A DNA stretch of 64,000 bases from Cohnella terricola (GCF_007786475.1 NZ_VNJJ01000008.1:62001-126000); one strand, 5' to 3'. Counted from the first letter of the stretch, positions 46,337 to 55,453 are shown. Notes: generated by a model not told the origin, from the letters alone. Numbers and translations are program-made.

Positions 46337-47797
46337 ATGTCCAATACAAAAGCACCTGCAACGCTAAAAAACTTTATCGGCGGCCAATGGGTGGATTCGG
46401 GATCGGGTAAAACTGACGCGGTGTATAATCCGGCTACCGGAGAGGTAATTGCCCAAGTTCCAATCTCTTCCCGGAATGACGTTGACACAGCCGTTCTGAA
46501 CGCCAAGGAAGCTTTCGAATCGTGGAGCCGCACAGCGGTGCCGCGCCGGGCGAGAGTGCTATTCAAATATCAGCAGCTGCTCGTGGACAATTGGGAAGAG
46601 CTGGCCCGGATCATCACTTTGGAAAATGGTAAAAATTACACCGAAGCTCACGGTGAAGTGTTGCGTGGCATTGAATGCGTCGAATTCGCGGCGGGAGCGC
46701 CGTCTCTCATGATGGGCAAGCAACTTCCGGATATCGCCACGAACGTGGAATCCGGCATGTATCGGTATCCGATCGGGGTTATCGGCGGGATTACTCCGTT
46801 TAACTTCCCGATGATGGTTCCTTGTTGGATGTTCCCGCTGGCGATCGCATGCGGAAATACGTTCGTGCTCAAGCCTTCGGAGCGCACGCCTCTACTGGCC
46901 AATCGTCTGGCTGAGCTGATCAAGGAAGCGGGCTTGCCAGACGGCGTTCTGAACGTCGTTCACGGCGCGCACGATGTGGTCAACGGTTTGCTGGAACATC
47001 CGGATGTAAAAGCCATCTCTTTCGTCGGCTCCCAACCGGTTGCGGAATATGTATACAAAACAGGTACGGCCCACGGTAAACGGGTACAAGCTCTTGCCGG
47101 CGCCAAAAACCATAGCATCGTCATGCCGGACGCCGATCTGGACGGCGCCGTGCAACAGATCGTCAACGCGGCGTTCGGTTCGGCGGGCGAGCGTTGCATG
47201 GCTTGCGCGGTAGTCGTAGCCGTCGGTGAAGCGGCGGATCCGCTCATCGAGAAGCTTGTCGCGGCAGCGAACAAGATTACGATCGGCAACGGCAATGACA
47301 AGGACGTGTTCCTGGGGCCTGTCATTCGCGGCTCGCAAAAGGAGCGGGCGCTGCATTACATTGAGGCGGGCATCAGCGACGGCGCAAGTTTGTTGCGCGA
47401 TGGACGCGAGGACGAGGCGTCGCAAGGCGAAGGCTACTTCGTGGGACCGACGATCTTCGATCACGTCACGAGCGAAATGAAAATCTGGAAGGACGAAATT
47501 TTCGCGCCGGTTCTCTCGGTTGCGCGCGTTGACACCTTGGAGGAAGCGATCGCGCTAGCGAACCGTTCCGACTTCGCCAACGGCGCATGCCTGTTCACAC
47601 AGGATGGAAGCAACGTTCGTCAATTCCGCGAGAATATCGAGGCCGGCATGCTGGGCATTAACCTGGGCGTTCCCGCGCCGATGGCCTTTTTCCCTTTCTC
47701 CGGCTGGAAAAATTCGTTTTACGGCGATCTGCATGCCAACGGCACCGATGGCGTCGAGTTTTACACGCGCAAAAAAATGGTCACCGCCCGCTGGTAA
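46337..47797 (+). CDS. iolA: methylmalonate-semialdehyde dehydrogenase IolA/MmsA
   Basis: The 486-residue aldehyde dehydrogenase has the family motifs [37 protein letters not shown] and the catalytic Cys in [10 protein letters not shown] (about residue 285). The MmsA signature GAKNH and [17 protein letters not shown] place it in the CoA-acylating methylmalonate/malonate semialdehyde branch. It converts malonate semialdehyde from inositol breakdown to acetyl-CoA. Confidence 0.93.
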   Translation: MSNTKAPATLKNFIGGQWVDSGSGKTDAVYNPATGEVIAQVPISSRNDVDTAVLNAKEAFESWSRTAVPRRARVLFKYQQLLVDNWEELARIITLENGKNYTEAHGEVLRGIECVEFAAGAPSLMMGKQLPDIATNVESGMYRYPIGVIGGITPFNFPMMVPCWMFPLAIACGNTFVLKPSERTPLLANRLAELIKEAGLPDGVLNVVHGAHDVVNGLLEHPDVKAISFVGSQPVAEYVYKTGTAHGKRVQALAGAKNHSIVMPDADLDGAVQQIVNAAFGSAGERCMACAVVVAVGEAADPLIEKLVAAANKITIGNGNDKDVFLGPVIRGSQKERALHYIEAGISDGASLLRDGREDEASQGEGYFVGPTIFDHVTSEMKIWKDEIFAPVLSVARVDTLEEAIALANRSDFANGACLFTQDGSNVRQFRENIEAGMLGINLGVPAPMAFFPFSGWKNSFYGDLHANGTDGVEFYTRKKMVTARW

Positions 47798-47830
47798 GCG
47801 ACGTACGGAAAACGGAAGGAGGGGTGCGTT

Positions 47831-48706
47831 ATGGCTCTCGTATCGATGAAGGAGATGCTAAAGGACGCATTGGACGGGCAATACGCGGTCGGTCAATTCA
47901 ACCTGAACAACCTGGAATTTACGCAAGCGATTCTGATGGCCGCGAACGAAGAGAGATCACCGGTGATACTCGGCGTAAGCGAGGCTTATATTCCTTACAT
48001 GGGCGGACTGTCCTGCATTGCAGGGATGGTCGAATCACTGATTGAGCATTATGGAGTTACGGTTCCGGTTTCCTTGCATCTGGATCATGGCTCGACTTAC
48101 GAGGTGTGCATCCGCGCGCTTCACGCGGGCTTTACCTCGGTCATGATCAACGCGTCCCATCACGAGTTGGAGCGGAATATCGAGATTACCCAGCGAGTGA
48201 CGGAAGCGGCGCATGTACTCGGAGCAACGGTAGAAGCCGAGCTTGGCCGGATTACGGGACGGGAGGACGATCTTGTCGTCGATGAAGCGGAAGCGATGTA
48301 TGCCGTTCCCGAGGATTGCGTCCGTCTCGTCAACGAGACGGGCATCGACTGCTTGGCGCCTGCGCTCGGCTCCGTTCACGGTCCCTACAGGGGGCAGCCT
48401 AAGCTGGGATTCGATCGGATGGGCGAAATTCGCCAGCTAACTGGTCTTCCCCTTGTGCTGCACGGGGGGAGCGGCCTGCCGGATGAGGAGATCGTCAGGG
48501 CGATCGCGCTCGGAACCGCCAAGATCAACGTGAACACGGATAATCAGATCGCTTGCACGACGGCGATTCGCTCCTATTTGCAGGAGCATCCGGAGGCTTA
48601 CGATCCGCGTCATTATTTGGTGCCGGCCAGAGAAGCGATTAAAGCGTCGGTTAAGGCGAAAATGCGTTTGTTCGGCAGCTCTGGCCGAGCGGGAGGAGAG
48701 GCATAA
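47831..48706 (+). CDS. iolJ: 6-phospho-5-dehydro-2-deoxy-D-gluconate aldolase IolJ
   Basis: ATG behind GGAAGGAGGGG. The 291-residue class II aldolase carries the zinc ligands in [20 protein letters not shown] and [10 protein letters not shown], and the [13 protein letters not shown] segment. In an iol operon the expected substrate is DKG-phosphate, split into malonate semialdehyde and dihydroxyacetone phosphate. It is directly followed by iolB without a gap. Confidence 0.9.
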   Translation: MALVSMKEMLKDALDGQYAVGQFNLNNLEFTQAILMAANEERSPVILGVSEAYIPYMGGLSCIAGMVESLIEHYGVTVPVSLHLDHGSTYEVCIRALHAGFTSVMINASHHELERNIEITQRVTEAAHVLGATVEAELGRITGREDDLVVDEAEAMYAVPEDCVRLVNETGIDCLAPALGSVHGPYRGQPKLGFDRMGEIRQLTGLPLVLHGGSGLPDEEIVRAIALGTAKINVNTDNQIACTTAIRSYLQEHPEAYDPRHYLVPAREAIKASVKAKMRLFGSSGRAGGEA

Positions 48707-49507
48707 ATGTCGAATTTGATTGTTAAACCCTTAAAGCAATCCAATGAAGAGGGCAGCGTGTTGGCGGTGACCCCGGAGTCCGCAGGATGGACTTACGTCG
48801 GTTTCGAAGTGGTCAAGCTGAAGGCAGGCGAGAAGCTGAAGAGGAACACGCAATCGCAGGAAGTTTGCCTCGTTCTGCTGAGCGGCAAGGCCAACGTATC
48901 GACAAAGGATGCTGAATGGACAAATATCGGCCAGCGGATGAGCGTGTTCGAGAAGACTCCACCGTATTCGGTCTATGTGCCGAATGAGGACTTGTATACG
49001 ATCGAAGCGCTGACCGAACTCGAAATCGCGATCTGCTCCGCTCCCGGACAAGCGAATCACCCTGCGCGATTGATCGCGCCGGAACACGTCGGCGTCGAGA
49101 CGAGGGGCAAAGGCAATGTCGAGCGGCATATCCATAACATTTTGCCGGAAGGGCAGCCTGCCGACTCCTTGCTTGTCGTAGAAGTGTTTACCCCGGAAGG
49201 CCACTGGTCGAGCTATCCACCGCACAAGCACGATCAGGACGCGCTGCCTGACGAATCTTTGCTGGAGGAAACCTACTATTTCCATGTACAGCCAGAGCAG
49301 GGCTTCGCTATTCAACGGGTGTATACCGACGACCGGTCTCTGAACGAGACGTTGGTCGTAAACGACGGCGAAGCCGTACTGGTTCCGCGCGGGTACCACC
49401 CGGTATCGGCCCCTCCGGGCTACGAGGTTTACTATTTGAACGTCATGGCGGGACCGAAGCGGATATGGAAATTCCGTAACGACCCGGATCACGCTTGGTT
49501 GATGTAA
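48707..49507 (+). CDS. iolB: 5-deoxy-glucuronate isomerase IolB
   Basis: The ATG at 48707 is one base after the IolJ stop, with GGGAGGAGAGG upstream inside iolJ. The 266-residue bicupin protein has the IolB metal segment SSYPPHKHDQDALPDESLLE and EETYYFHVQPEQGFAIQRVY, and a late cupin half with GYHPVSAPPGYEVYYLNVMA. It isomerises 5-deoxyglucuronate to 2-deoxy-5-ketogluconate, between IolD and IolC. It ends the iol block. Confidence 0.93.
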   Translation: MSNLIVKPLKQSNEEGSVLAVTPESAGWTYVGFEVVKLKAGEKLKRNTQSQEVCLVLLSGKANVSTKDAEWTNIGQRMSVFEKTPPYSVYVPNEDLYTIEALTELEIAICSAPGQANHPARLIAPEHVGVETRGKGNVERHIHNILPEGQPADSLLVVEVFTPEGHWSSYPPHKHDQDALPDESLLEETYYFHVQPEQGFAIQRVYTDDRSLNETLVVNDGEAVLVPRGYHPVSAPPGYEVYYLNVMAGPKRIWKFRNDPDHAWLM

Positions 49508-49511
49508 GAGG

Positions 49512-49551
49512 ACCGGTTGGGGCCGAGAGAAATTCGGCTCCAACCGGTTTT
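49512..49551 (+). terminator. terminator of the iol block
   Basis: ACCGGTTGG-GGCCGA and TCGG-CTCCAACCGGT form a long stem with GAGAAAT loop and four T. It also lies at the end of the convergent radical SAM gene and may act in both directions. Confidence 0.85.
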
Positions 49552-49556
49552 GTCGT

Positions 49557-50375
49557 TTATGGCTCGAACCCTTCGCGGCTTAAATAGATCCGATTGTGCG
49601 GAAATACCCGATTTAATCGCTCTACGACGGAACGGTAAGCCGATGGGCAATTCCATTCCTCGAGCCCCAGCTCTTCGTACAAGGCATGAATGCCCAGCTT
49701 CCGAGTCCGCTTGCCGCCGCTGCCGTCGCCCATGAAGTAGTCGTCGATGCAAATACGGTTCGTGACTTGTCGGAGAAGCTCGGGGAACTCTTCGCTGCTG
49801 GGCAGTATGGGAGCGATCGCGGCCTGGGTCGGGATTTCCGCTTTTGACAGTTCGCGCAATGCGTTTAATCGCGCCGGAATAGGAGGGGCATACGGGGCGA
49901 ATACCTTGCGTATATCCTCCCGGTCGGTCTCGACCGTCATGCTGACGCGAACCCTGTCTCCCAAGAGACGCAACAAATCAATATCTCTGCAAACTAACGG
50001 GCTGCGGGTCTGCAAGAGAAGGAAATCGGGCGGGTCCTCAGCCATGACTTCCAACAAAGACCTCGTAACTTGTTCCTTATATTCGACAGGCTGGTAAGGG
50101 TCCGTGCTGGACGACATAAAGATCGTCACCGGGCCCTTCGTTTTTGCCCTGCGGAGCTCCTTGCGCAGCAAATCAGCCGCCCCTTGCTTCACATCCACCC
50201 AAGATCCCCATCCTCCCTCCCGAAACAAGGACACCGGCATCTGCCGTACATAACAATACGTGCAGCCGAAGGCGCATCCGGTATAAGGGTTCAGGGAGTG
50301 GGTGTATCCGCCCAGGAAGCCGGTTCCTTTATTGAGAAGCGTCTTCGGGTGCTTGTACTGAACCTCCCGATTCAC
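49557..50375 (-). CDS. SPL-family radical SAM protein
   Basis: The GTG at 50375 overlaps the methyltransferase stop by 4 bp, which supports this start over longer frames. The 272-residue protein has the iron-sulfur motif CAFGCTYCYV (CxxxCxxC) and downstream SAM-binding landmarks (IFMSSSTDPYQPVE; SMTVETD). It belongs with the Rv2578c/spore-photoproduct-lyase-like radical SAM proteins. It forms an operon with adaA and ogt, so it may take part in repair of alkylated or otherwise damaged DNA; that role is inferred from context. Confidence 0.82.
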   Translation of the reverse strand: MNREVQYKHPKTLLNKGTGFLGGYTHSLNPYTGCAFGCTYCYVRQMPVSLFREGGWGSWVDVKQGAADLLRKELRRAKTKGPVTIFMSSSTDPYQPVEYKEQVTRSLLEVMAEDPPDFLLLQTRSPLVCRDIDLLRLLGDRVRVSMTVETDREDIRKVFAPYAPPIPARLNALRELSKAEIPTQAAIAPILPSSEEFPELLRQVTNRICIDDYFMGDGSGGKRTRKLGIHALYEELGLEEWNCPSAYRSVVERLNRVFPHNRIYLSREGFEP

Positions 50376-50914
50376 GTCCCCGTCCCCTCGGTGCTGGCAC
50401 CGCTCGTTTCCAACTCCAGCAGTTTCTTTTTCATCTCCAGTCCGCCCCGATAGCCGGTCAGCGTCCCGTTCTTCCCGACGACACGATGGCAAGGCACCGT
50501 AATAAGGAGCGGATTCGCTCCGATCGCCGAGCCGACCGCACGAACCGCTGCCGGTTTCCGGATCGCATTCGCGATGTCGGAATAAGAGCGCGTCGCTCCG
50601 TACGGAACAGCGCCGAGCGCTTCCCAGACAGCAAGTTGGAACGGCGTGCCTCGCAGATCGAAGGGAACGGTAAATCGCTCGCGGGCGCCCTGTAAATATT
50701 GAATCAATTCCGCCGCGTAAGGATGAAGCATCTCATCGTCTCGTACGACGGCGCTGCCTGGGAGCCGTGCTTCGATCCAAGCGGTCATTTCCTCTAATGG
50801 ATGATTCCTAGAGCCGACGAAGCAAAGCCCGTCCACTGTGGCGGCAATGTGCATATACCAATCGCCATGCTCGATGAGACTCCAATAAACTTGCGTTTTA
50901 GCGGGACGTGTCAT
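50372..50914 (-). CDS. ogt: methylated-DNA--protein-cysteine methyltransferase
   Basis: The 180-residue protein has the acceptor site ITVPCHRVVGKNG with Cys near 142 and the helix-turn-helix segment VPYGATRSYSDIANAI. It removes methyl groups from O6-methylguanine by suicide transfer to that Cys. It overlaps adaA by 17 bp and is itself coupled to the radical SAM gene. Confidence 0.9.
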   Translation of the reverse strand: MTRPAKTQVYWSLIEHGDWYMHIAATVDGLCFVGSRNHPLEEMTAWIEARLPGSAVVRDDEMLHPYAAELIQYLQGARERFTVPFDLRGTPFQLAVWEALGAVPYGATRSYSDIANAIRKPAAVRAVGSAIGANPLLITVPCHRVVGKNGTLTGYRGGLEMKKKLLELETSGASTEGTGT

Positions 50915-51494
50915 TTAGAAAAACCTCCTTGTCGGATCGCATAGATTGGCGGTAACGAGCCGGTGTCATACCGGTTCGCTTCTTGAACAATGTCGTAAAA
51001 TAGGGCAAATTAGGCAGTCCGACGTCCTGACCGATCTCTGTAATGGGCCGGGCCGAAGTGATTAGAAGCCTGATTGCCTGATTGATACGTTTTTGCTGAA
51101 TATATTCGATAGGAGTTATGCCTTTAATTCGCTTAAAAGTCCGATGCAGATGGTAAGGGCTGCCGTGGCATACGTCCGCCAGAACGTCAAGCGAGAGACG
51201 GTCCTGGTAATGCGCGTCGATATATTCCGTGACCGTCGCCAGCCATTCTTCGTCGGGCAATCGAACGCCGGTCGGCTTGCATCGCTTGCATGGGCGGAAG
51301 CCAGCCGACAGGGCTTGATCGGCCGTCCGGAACATCCGAATGTTTTCCTGTTTCGGAGGTTTGGATTTGCAGGACGGCCTGCAAAATATCCCCGTGGTTT
51401 TCACCGCATAGAAAAACCGTCCGTCGTACGAAGCATCGTTGCTAATGACGGCTCGCCATTTTTCATCGGTTATCGTGATTTCCCGTTCTTCCAT
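50898..51494 (-). CDS. adaA: AdaA-type methylphosphotriester-DNA methyltransferase and activator
   Basis: ATG at 51494 behind GGGAGGTG. The 198-residue protein has the Ada N-terminal zinc site (Cys 38, 42, 69, 72 in GIFCRPSC and FRPCKRC) and a C-terminal AraC helix-turn-helix (about 95-190). Methylation of the first Cys by a DNA phosphotriester turns such proteins into activators of their own operon. The next genes are the O6-methylguanine methyltransferase and a radical SAM protein, the expected targets. Confidence 0.92.
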   Translation of the reverse strand: MEEREITITDEKWRAVISNDASYDGRFFYAVKTTGIFCRPSCKSKPPKQENIRMFRTADQALSAGFRPCKRCKPTGVRLPDEEWLATVTEYIDAHYQDRLSLDVLADVCHGSPYHLHRTFKRIKGITPIEYIQQKRINQAIRLLITSARPITEIGQDVGLPNLPYFTTLFKKRTGMTPARYRQSMRSDKEVFLNDTSR

Positions 51495-51591
51495 CCTGAT
51501 ACACCTCCCTGAACAGTATACCTCTTCAAGTGAACGTATGTACGTATTTTTGAATGGAAAAGCAAGATATCGAAAATCGGCAATAAACCGA

Positions 51592-51619
51592 TAGACAAAA
51601 AAATGGAATCTGCTATGAT
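51592..51619 (+). promoter_or_regulatory. promoter before the GreA-like gene
   Basis: TAGACA and TATGAT with a 16-bp spacer. The transcript would start near 51626 and pass straight into the hairpin at 51627. Confidence 0.55.
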
Positions 51620-51626
51620 ACCTGTA

Positions 51627-51649
51627 AGACCCTTCCGAAGGGTCTATTT
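51627..51649 (+). other. leader hairpin at the transcript 5' end
   Basis: AGACCCT and AGGGTCT form a 7-bp stem followed by ATTTTCTC. It lies directly at the expected transcription start, so it may stabilise the 5' end or act as a weak attenuator. Confidence 0.45.
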
Positions 51650-51671
51650 TCTCATAGGGAGGAATCGGACT

Positions 51672-51746
51672 GTGAAATTGTTGTTTAATCTGATAACGGA
51701 GTATATATCCGCAGGCAAAGAGGGGGAAACTCTGTATGAGCCGTAG
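51672..51746 (+). CDS. small leader ORF, 24 codons
   Basis: GTG start 9 bp behind GGGAGG; the frame reads VKLLFNLITEYISAGKEGET then LYEP and TAG at 51744, overlapping the ATG at 51736 of the next gene by 11 bp. A good ribosome binding site plus overlap suggests translational coupling to the GreA-like gene. It could be a leader peptide or a short protein of its own. No family recognised. Confidence 0.45.
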   Translation: MKLLFNLITEYISAGKEGETLYEP

Positions 51747-52167
51747 TCTGACGGAGACATTTCGCGAACATTTATTGGAACAGCTGGCCTATTTCGAGAA
51801 GATGACGTCGGAGCTGCTCCGAAAGGCGTATCCCGATACGGCCAAAAAAGAAGCGATCCAAACTTTGATCTCCCAATATTGCGACCATGTCCATTCCTTT
51901 CTGAGCGGGACCATTACCGGCGATTTCGATTCCATGGCTTGGATCGGATCGTACGTGACCGTCGTCGACGACATGGACGGCTCGGAAGAAAAATATAAGC
52001 TCGTGCTGCCGCATGAGATCGACGGGGATCTCGGACACATCTCGTTTCTGTCACCGCTCGGCAGCCGGTTGCTTCTCGCATGCAAGGGTGATCGGATCGA
52101 GGTCGATTCCCCTTCGGGAAGCTACGGCGTGCTCTTATCCGATGTATCTTATGAACTGTCGGCTTAA
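51736..52167 (+). CDS. GreA/GreB C-terminal-domain protein
   Basis: The 143-residue protein has a helical N-terminal half (about 1-55) and a C-terminal half that matches the FKBP-like domain of GreA/GreB/Rnk: GSYVTVVDDMDGSEEKYKLV, then ISFLSPLGSRLLLACKGDRI and EVDSP. The long coiled-coil with acidic tip needed for transcript cleavage is not seen, so it may bind RNA polymerase without GreA activity. It may be co-translated with the small ORF before it. A terminator follows. Confidence 0.75.
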   Translation: MSRSLTETFREHLLEQLAYFEKMTSELLRKAYPDTAKKEAIQTLISQYCDHVHSFLSGTITGDFDSMAWIGSYVTVVDDMDGSEEKYKLVLPHEIDGDLGHISFLSPLGSRLLLACKGDRIEVDSPSGSYGVLLSDVSYELSA

Positions 52168-52184
52168 TTCATCGACATTGGCGA

Positions 52185-52209
52185 ATCCCGGAGGAGACTC
52201 CGGGATTTT
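52185..52209 (+). terminator. rho-independent terminator
   Basis: ATCCCGGAG-GAGA-CTCCGGGAT, a perfect 9-bp stem, followed by TTT, directly after the GreA-like gene. Confidence 0.85.
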
Positions 52210-52312
52210 GCCGTTGTCTGAGGTTGAAACTTATTCCTTCGTATCACGTCTAACCCAGTAGATTAATCGGCGTTTCTTCGTAAGCGAAGCCGAACTTAAG
52301 GAGGTCGTTGGC

Positions 52313-52804
52313 ATGCTTTTGTATTTTCGGGATAACTTCTTCAATGCGGGTAAGACGGTTATTTTGAATGAAGACAACGTACCGGTAGGTGAGGTCGATT
52401 TGCGGAGCGCGTTCGGTTCGGCGCTCGACGTCTTCGGCCCCGACGGAAGACAGCTGTACGGCGGCAAGTTCCCTATGTTATCCAACAAATGGATCGTGAT
52501 GGACGGCAGTGGAGGGGAACGCGGATTGTTGAGATACAGAATGTCTTTCTTGTCCAAACGATACGAGTATGAAAGATACGGGTACGGTGTATATGAGATT
52601 ACTTCCCCGGCGTTCTCCCGCGAATACGAGGTTCTGGACGAGAAAGGAACCCGGGCGGCTTCCTTCGAGAGAGTCAATAGCTGGTACGAATCGTCCGCTT
52701 ATCGTTTAACCGCCTATGCTGCCGATATCGACCCGTACGAGTGGGTCGCGGTTGTTCTCGGCATGCATGAGATTGAGAAACGGCATCGTCAGTCGGGAGG
52801 ATGA
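52313..52804 (+). CDS. LURP-one-related/tubby-C-terminal-like protein
   Basis: ATG behind AAGGAGG. The 163-residue protein appears all-beta, with short strands around VFGPDGRQLYGGKFPMLSNK and EYEVLDEKGTRAASFERV that fit the tubby-C-terminal/LURP-one fold found in many Firmicutes (YxjI-like). Related folds bind lipids or membranes in eukaryotes; the bacterial role is unknown. The luciferase-like gene follows after 6 bp. Confidence 0.5.
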   Translation: MLLYFRDNFFNAGKTVILNEDNVPVGEVDLRSAFGSALDVFGPDGRQLYGGKFPMLSNKWIVMDGSGGERGLLRYRMSFLSKRYEYERYGYGVYEITSPAFSREYEVLDEKGTRAASFERVNSWYESSAYRLTAYAADIDPYEWVAVVLGMHEIEKRHRQSGG

Positions 52805-52810
52805 ACGGGA

Positions 52811-53743
52811 GTGAACCTTAGCGTTCTGGATTTGGTTCCGGTGCTAGACGGCACTGACGCTGCTGCGGCATTGGAACAAGCGGTGGATCTGGCGCGAACG
52901 GCGGAGCGGCTGGGATACCGAAGGTACTGGGTAGCCGAACATCATGATATACCGGGACTGGCCTGTTCTGCTCCGGAGATCCTGCTCTCGCATATCGGGG
53001 CGAGGACGACAAGCATTCGAATCGGTTCGGGGGCATTGCTATTGCCCCACTACAAGCCGCTGAAGGTCGCTGAGTCTTTTCACATGCTCGCAAGCTTGTA
53101 CCCCGATCGCGTAGATCTAGGTTTGGGCAGGGCGCCCGGAGGTTCGGGGGAAGCGAGCCTGGCGTTAAGCGGCAACTTTATCGAGAACGTCGGGAAAATG
53201 CCGGAGCTGCTTCAAGGGGTTATGGATCTGCTCCAGGGCAAATACGAATTCGATGGACGCCCTGTCACTGCAAGACCGATTCCTCCGCGTCCTCCCGAGC
53301 CGTGGCTGCTCGGTACGAACAAGAAAAGCGCTGCATACGCAGCCGAGTATGGAACCGGATACGTCTTCGGCCGGTTCATGAGCGAAACTTCCGGCGAAGA
53401 GACGATTCAAGCGTACCGGGAAGCTTTTGTCCCTTCCCCGCTTTGTCCTGAGCCGAAAGTCATCGTGGCGATCGGCATCGTCTGCGCGGAAACCGAGGAA
53501 GAGGCGGAACGGCTTGCTTCCGCTGCAATGAGGTCGTTCGGGAGTACGGGAATGGAAGATCAGCCAACCCATCTGCCGGAGCGCAGGCTGCTGATCGGTA
53601 CTCCCGATCGCGTCGAAAATCAGTTGGAATCGTTAGCTTGTCTGTACGGGGTGGACGAATTCATCGTCATGACGATGGTGCCAGATTATCGGGCGCGTCT
53701 GCGTTCTTATGAGCTGCTGGGTGAAATCATGCAACGAAAATAA
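52811..53743 (+). CDS. LLM-class flavin-dependent oxidoreductase
   Basis: GTG start behind CGGGAGG, 6 bp after the previous gene. The 310-residue protein has the bacterial-luciferase-like pattern: LARTAERLGYRRYWVAEHHD, RIGSGALLLPHYKPLKVAES, and DRVDLGLGRAPGGSGE. Members use FMNH2 or F420 to oxidise varied substrates. In Bacillales this subgroup (YtmO/YvbT-like) is uncharacterised in substrate. Confidence 0.85.
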   Translation: MNLSVLDLVPVLDGTDAAAALEQAVDLARTAERLGYRRYWVAEHHDIPGLACSAPEILLSHIGARTTSIRIGSGALLLPHYKPLKVAESFHMLASLYPDRVDLGLGRAPGGSGEASLALSGNFIENVGKMPELLQGVMDLLQGKYEFDGRPVTARPIPPRPPEPWLLGTNKKSAAYAAEYGTGYVFGRFMSETSGEETIQAYREAFVPSPLCPEPKVIVAIGIVCAETEEEAERLASAAMRSFGSTGMEDQPTHLPERRLLIGTPDRVENQLESLACLYGVDEFIVMTMVPDYRARLRSYELLGEIMQRK

Positions 53744-53749
53744 CGAATT

Positions 53750-53788
53750 GCCGACAGCCTCCATTTTGGATGGTATCGGCGGTTTTTT
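53750..53788 (+). terminator. rho-independent terminator
   Basis: GCCGA...CCTCCA and TGGATGG...TCGGC form an imperfect stem around TTT, followed by six T, right after the oxidoreductase gene. Confidence 0.75.
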
Positions 53789-53926
53789 CTTGCTAGGCTG
53801 ACACTTTCTTAAGAAATGCTTGGGTTCGTTTAAGGGATAATTAAGGAAAAACAAGGGGTCTGTTAAGTATTCCCAGGTAGACTCAGGAGGTGAAACGTTC
53901 ATTATGGAAGAGGGAAGGGAACAGAA

Positions 53927-55291
53927 GTGAGAGATCGATTTCGGAAAATAAAAATCGGATTTGCGCTTGTTCTGCTGGCGGTTCTCCTGGCCGGTTGCAA
54001 CCCCGGTGCGAAGGAAGACGTGCAGACGAGGACAACCTTGAAAGTGATGTACTACTCAGAGGACGGTTTTTATTATCAATATGGCATGTTGTTTTCCGCG
54101 CTTTATCCCGATATCGATCTAAAGGTCGTTTCGACGAATAACGCCAAACCCAAAGAGGGTCAAAATATTAACGACGCTATTTTGGAATTGATCAAGGAAC
54201 AGAAGCCGGAAGTGTTAATGTTGAATGCCAATCAATACAAGAAGCTATCAAACGAGGGAAGGCTCGCGGATCTCGAAGCATTGGCGGCGAAAGACAAGTT
54301 CGATCTCGAAGGCATTGTACCGGGGATATTGGAATACATACGGAATTTAAGCGACGGCAAGCTGTACGGGTTGTCTCCGTCCTTTTACAGCAATGCCGTT
54401 TATTATAACAAGGACTTATTCACGAAATACGGGGTGCCTTTCCCCGAGGATCGCATGAGCTGGGAGCAGTTGCTGCAATTGGCATCGCGGTTTCCAACCG
54501 ACGGAGAGGAAGATCGGGGAGTATACGGCTTGAAGACGGACTACGATAGCGGACTGGACGGTCTTGTAAGATCGATAGGCGGAGCGATGGGGTTGAGTTA
54601 TTTTAATGCTTCATCGCTGCAGATGACGGTTGACTCGGACTCGTGGAGAAACGTAATCGAGTTGGCGAATCAGGCGCTAAGAGCGGGGTATATTTACGAG
54701 CGCGGAGAGCGGAACGGGGCGGATTTGGCCAGTTATGAAGATTATTTGTTCCAGGATCCGTTCATTAACGGCAAGGTCGCCATGAGCGTAGGCGGAAGTG
54801 GTCTCGTTAATCAAATCAAGGGCGCTCAGGATGCCAATAAGGAACGAGCTGTGAGGAATTGGGACGTCGTCACGGTGCCTGTCGATCCGAAAAAGCCGAA
54901 CGTTACCAATACGACCTCGGTCGACCAGATTCTGGCGATCGACGGACAATCCCCGAATGTCTCGGCCGCTTGGAAGTTCATTCGATACGTCAATAGCGAT
55001 GAATATGCCCGGGTGAAATCGAAAGCGACAATGGGAGGATATCCGGTAAGGACAAAATATATCGCCGACGATGAAGGGCATAATCTGCAAGCTTTCTATG
55101 CTCTAACGCCAGTGGAAGAGACCGTCTATAAGGATTACGATAAAATGCCGAACGAGACTTTCGGAAAGATCATGTGGCTAATCTCGGATGAACTGGCTCA
55201 CGTTTCCGAGGACAAGCAAACGGTCGAAGAAGCGATAAATCGTATCCAGCAAGAGGGGCAGCAGCTTCTGAGCAGCGGGGGACAACAATAG
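53927..55291 (+). CDS. extracellular solute-binding lipoprotein (family 1)
   Basis: GTG start with purine-rich AGAGGGAAGGGAAC before it. A lipoprotein signal with lipobox LAGC leads to a family-1 solute-binding domain (454 residues; LYGLSPSFYSNAVYYNKDLF; GKVAMSVGGSGLVNQI). No permease genes follow; the next genes are an SLH protein and a stalk-domain protein. It is either an orphan binding protein using a distant transporter, or a surface receptor within this cell-envelope block. Confidence 0.82.
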   Translation: MRDRFRKIKIGFALVLLAVLLAGCNPGAKEDVQTRTTLKVMYYSEDGFYYQYGMLFSALYPDIDLKVVSTNNAKPKEGQNINDAILELIKEQKPEVLMLNANQYKKLSNEGRLADLEALAAKDKFDLEGIVPGILEYIRNLSDGKLYGLSPSFYSNAVYYNKDLFTKYGVPFPEDRMSWEQLLQLASRFPTDGEEDRGVYGLKTDYDSGLDGLVRSIGGAMGLSYFNASSLQMTVDSDSWRNVIELANQALRAGYIYERGERNGADLASYEDYLFQDPFINGKVAMSVGGSGLVNQIKGAQDANKERAVRNWDVVTVPVDPKKPNVTNTTSVDQILAIDGQSPNVSAAWKFIRYVNSDEYARVKSKATMGGYPVRTKYIADDEGHNLQAFYALTPVEETVYKDYDKMPNETFGKIMWLISDELAHVSEDKQTVEEAINRIQQEGQQLLSSGGQQ

Positions 55292-55294
55292 GTA

Positions 55295-55324
55295 TTGACT
55301 TATCAGAAATGTTGTTTATATAAT
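55295..55324 (+). promoter_or_regulatory. promoter before the SLH gene
   Basis: TTGACT and TATAAT with an 18-bp spacer, starting only 4 bp after the solute-binding gene. The transcript would begin near 55331 and meet the terminator-like leader at 55359-55410 about 30 nt later. Confidence 0.7.
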
Positions 55325-55358
55325 TAATTAACCAAAAACAGGATATTGAATCGCGAGG

Positions 55359-55410
55359 AAGCACCACGCAGACCAGGGGGATTACTCCTTTGTTTGCTGG
55401 TGCTTTTTTT
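55359..55410 (+). terminator. terminator-like leader hairpin before the SLH gene
   Basis: AAGCACCA pairs with TGGTGCTT, with partial inner pairing (GGGGGA/TCCTTT), followed by seven T. Because a strong promoter lies just upstream, this is either a leader attenuator controlling the SLH/surface operon or the end of a short RNA of about 80 nt; it may also terminate the preceding gene. Confidence 0.65.
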
Positions 55411-55453
55411 ATCGGCATTAGAGGTTATGAAACGATAGGAAGGAGGATCGTTG

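Noticed and set aside
48731-49543. Minus-strand frame of 270 codons opposite iolB
   Set aside because: Mirrors iolB exactly and has no recognisable motif.
55331-55410. Known riboswitch (preQ1, c-di-GMP or SAM class) in the SLH leader
   Set aside because: I could not match the consensus of any of these classes; only the terminator-like stem is supported.
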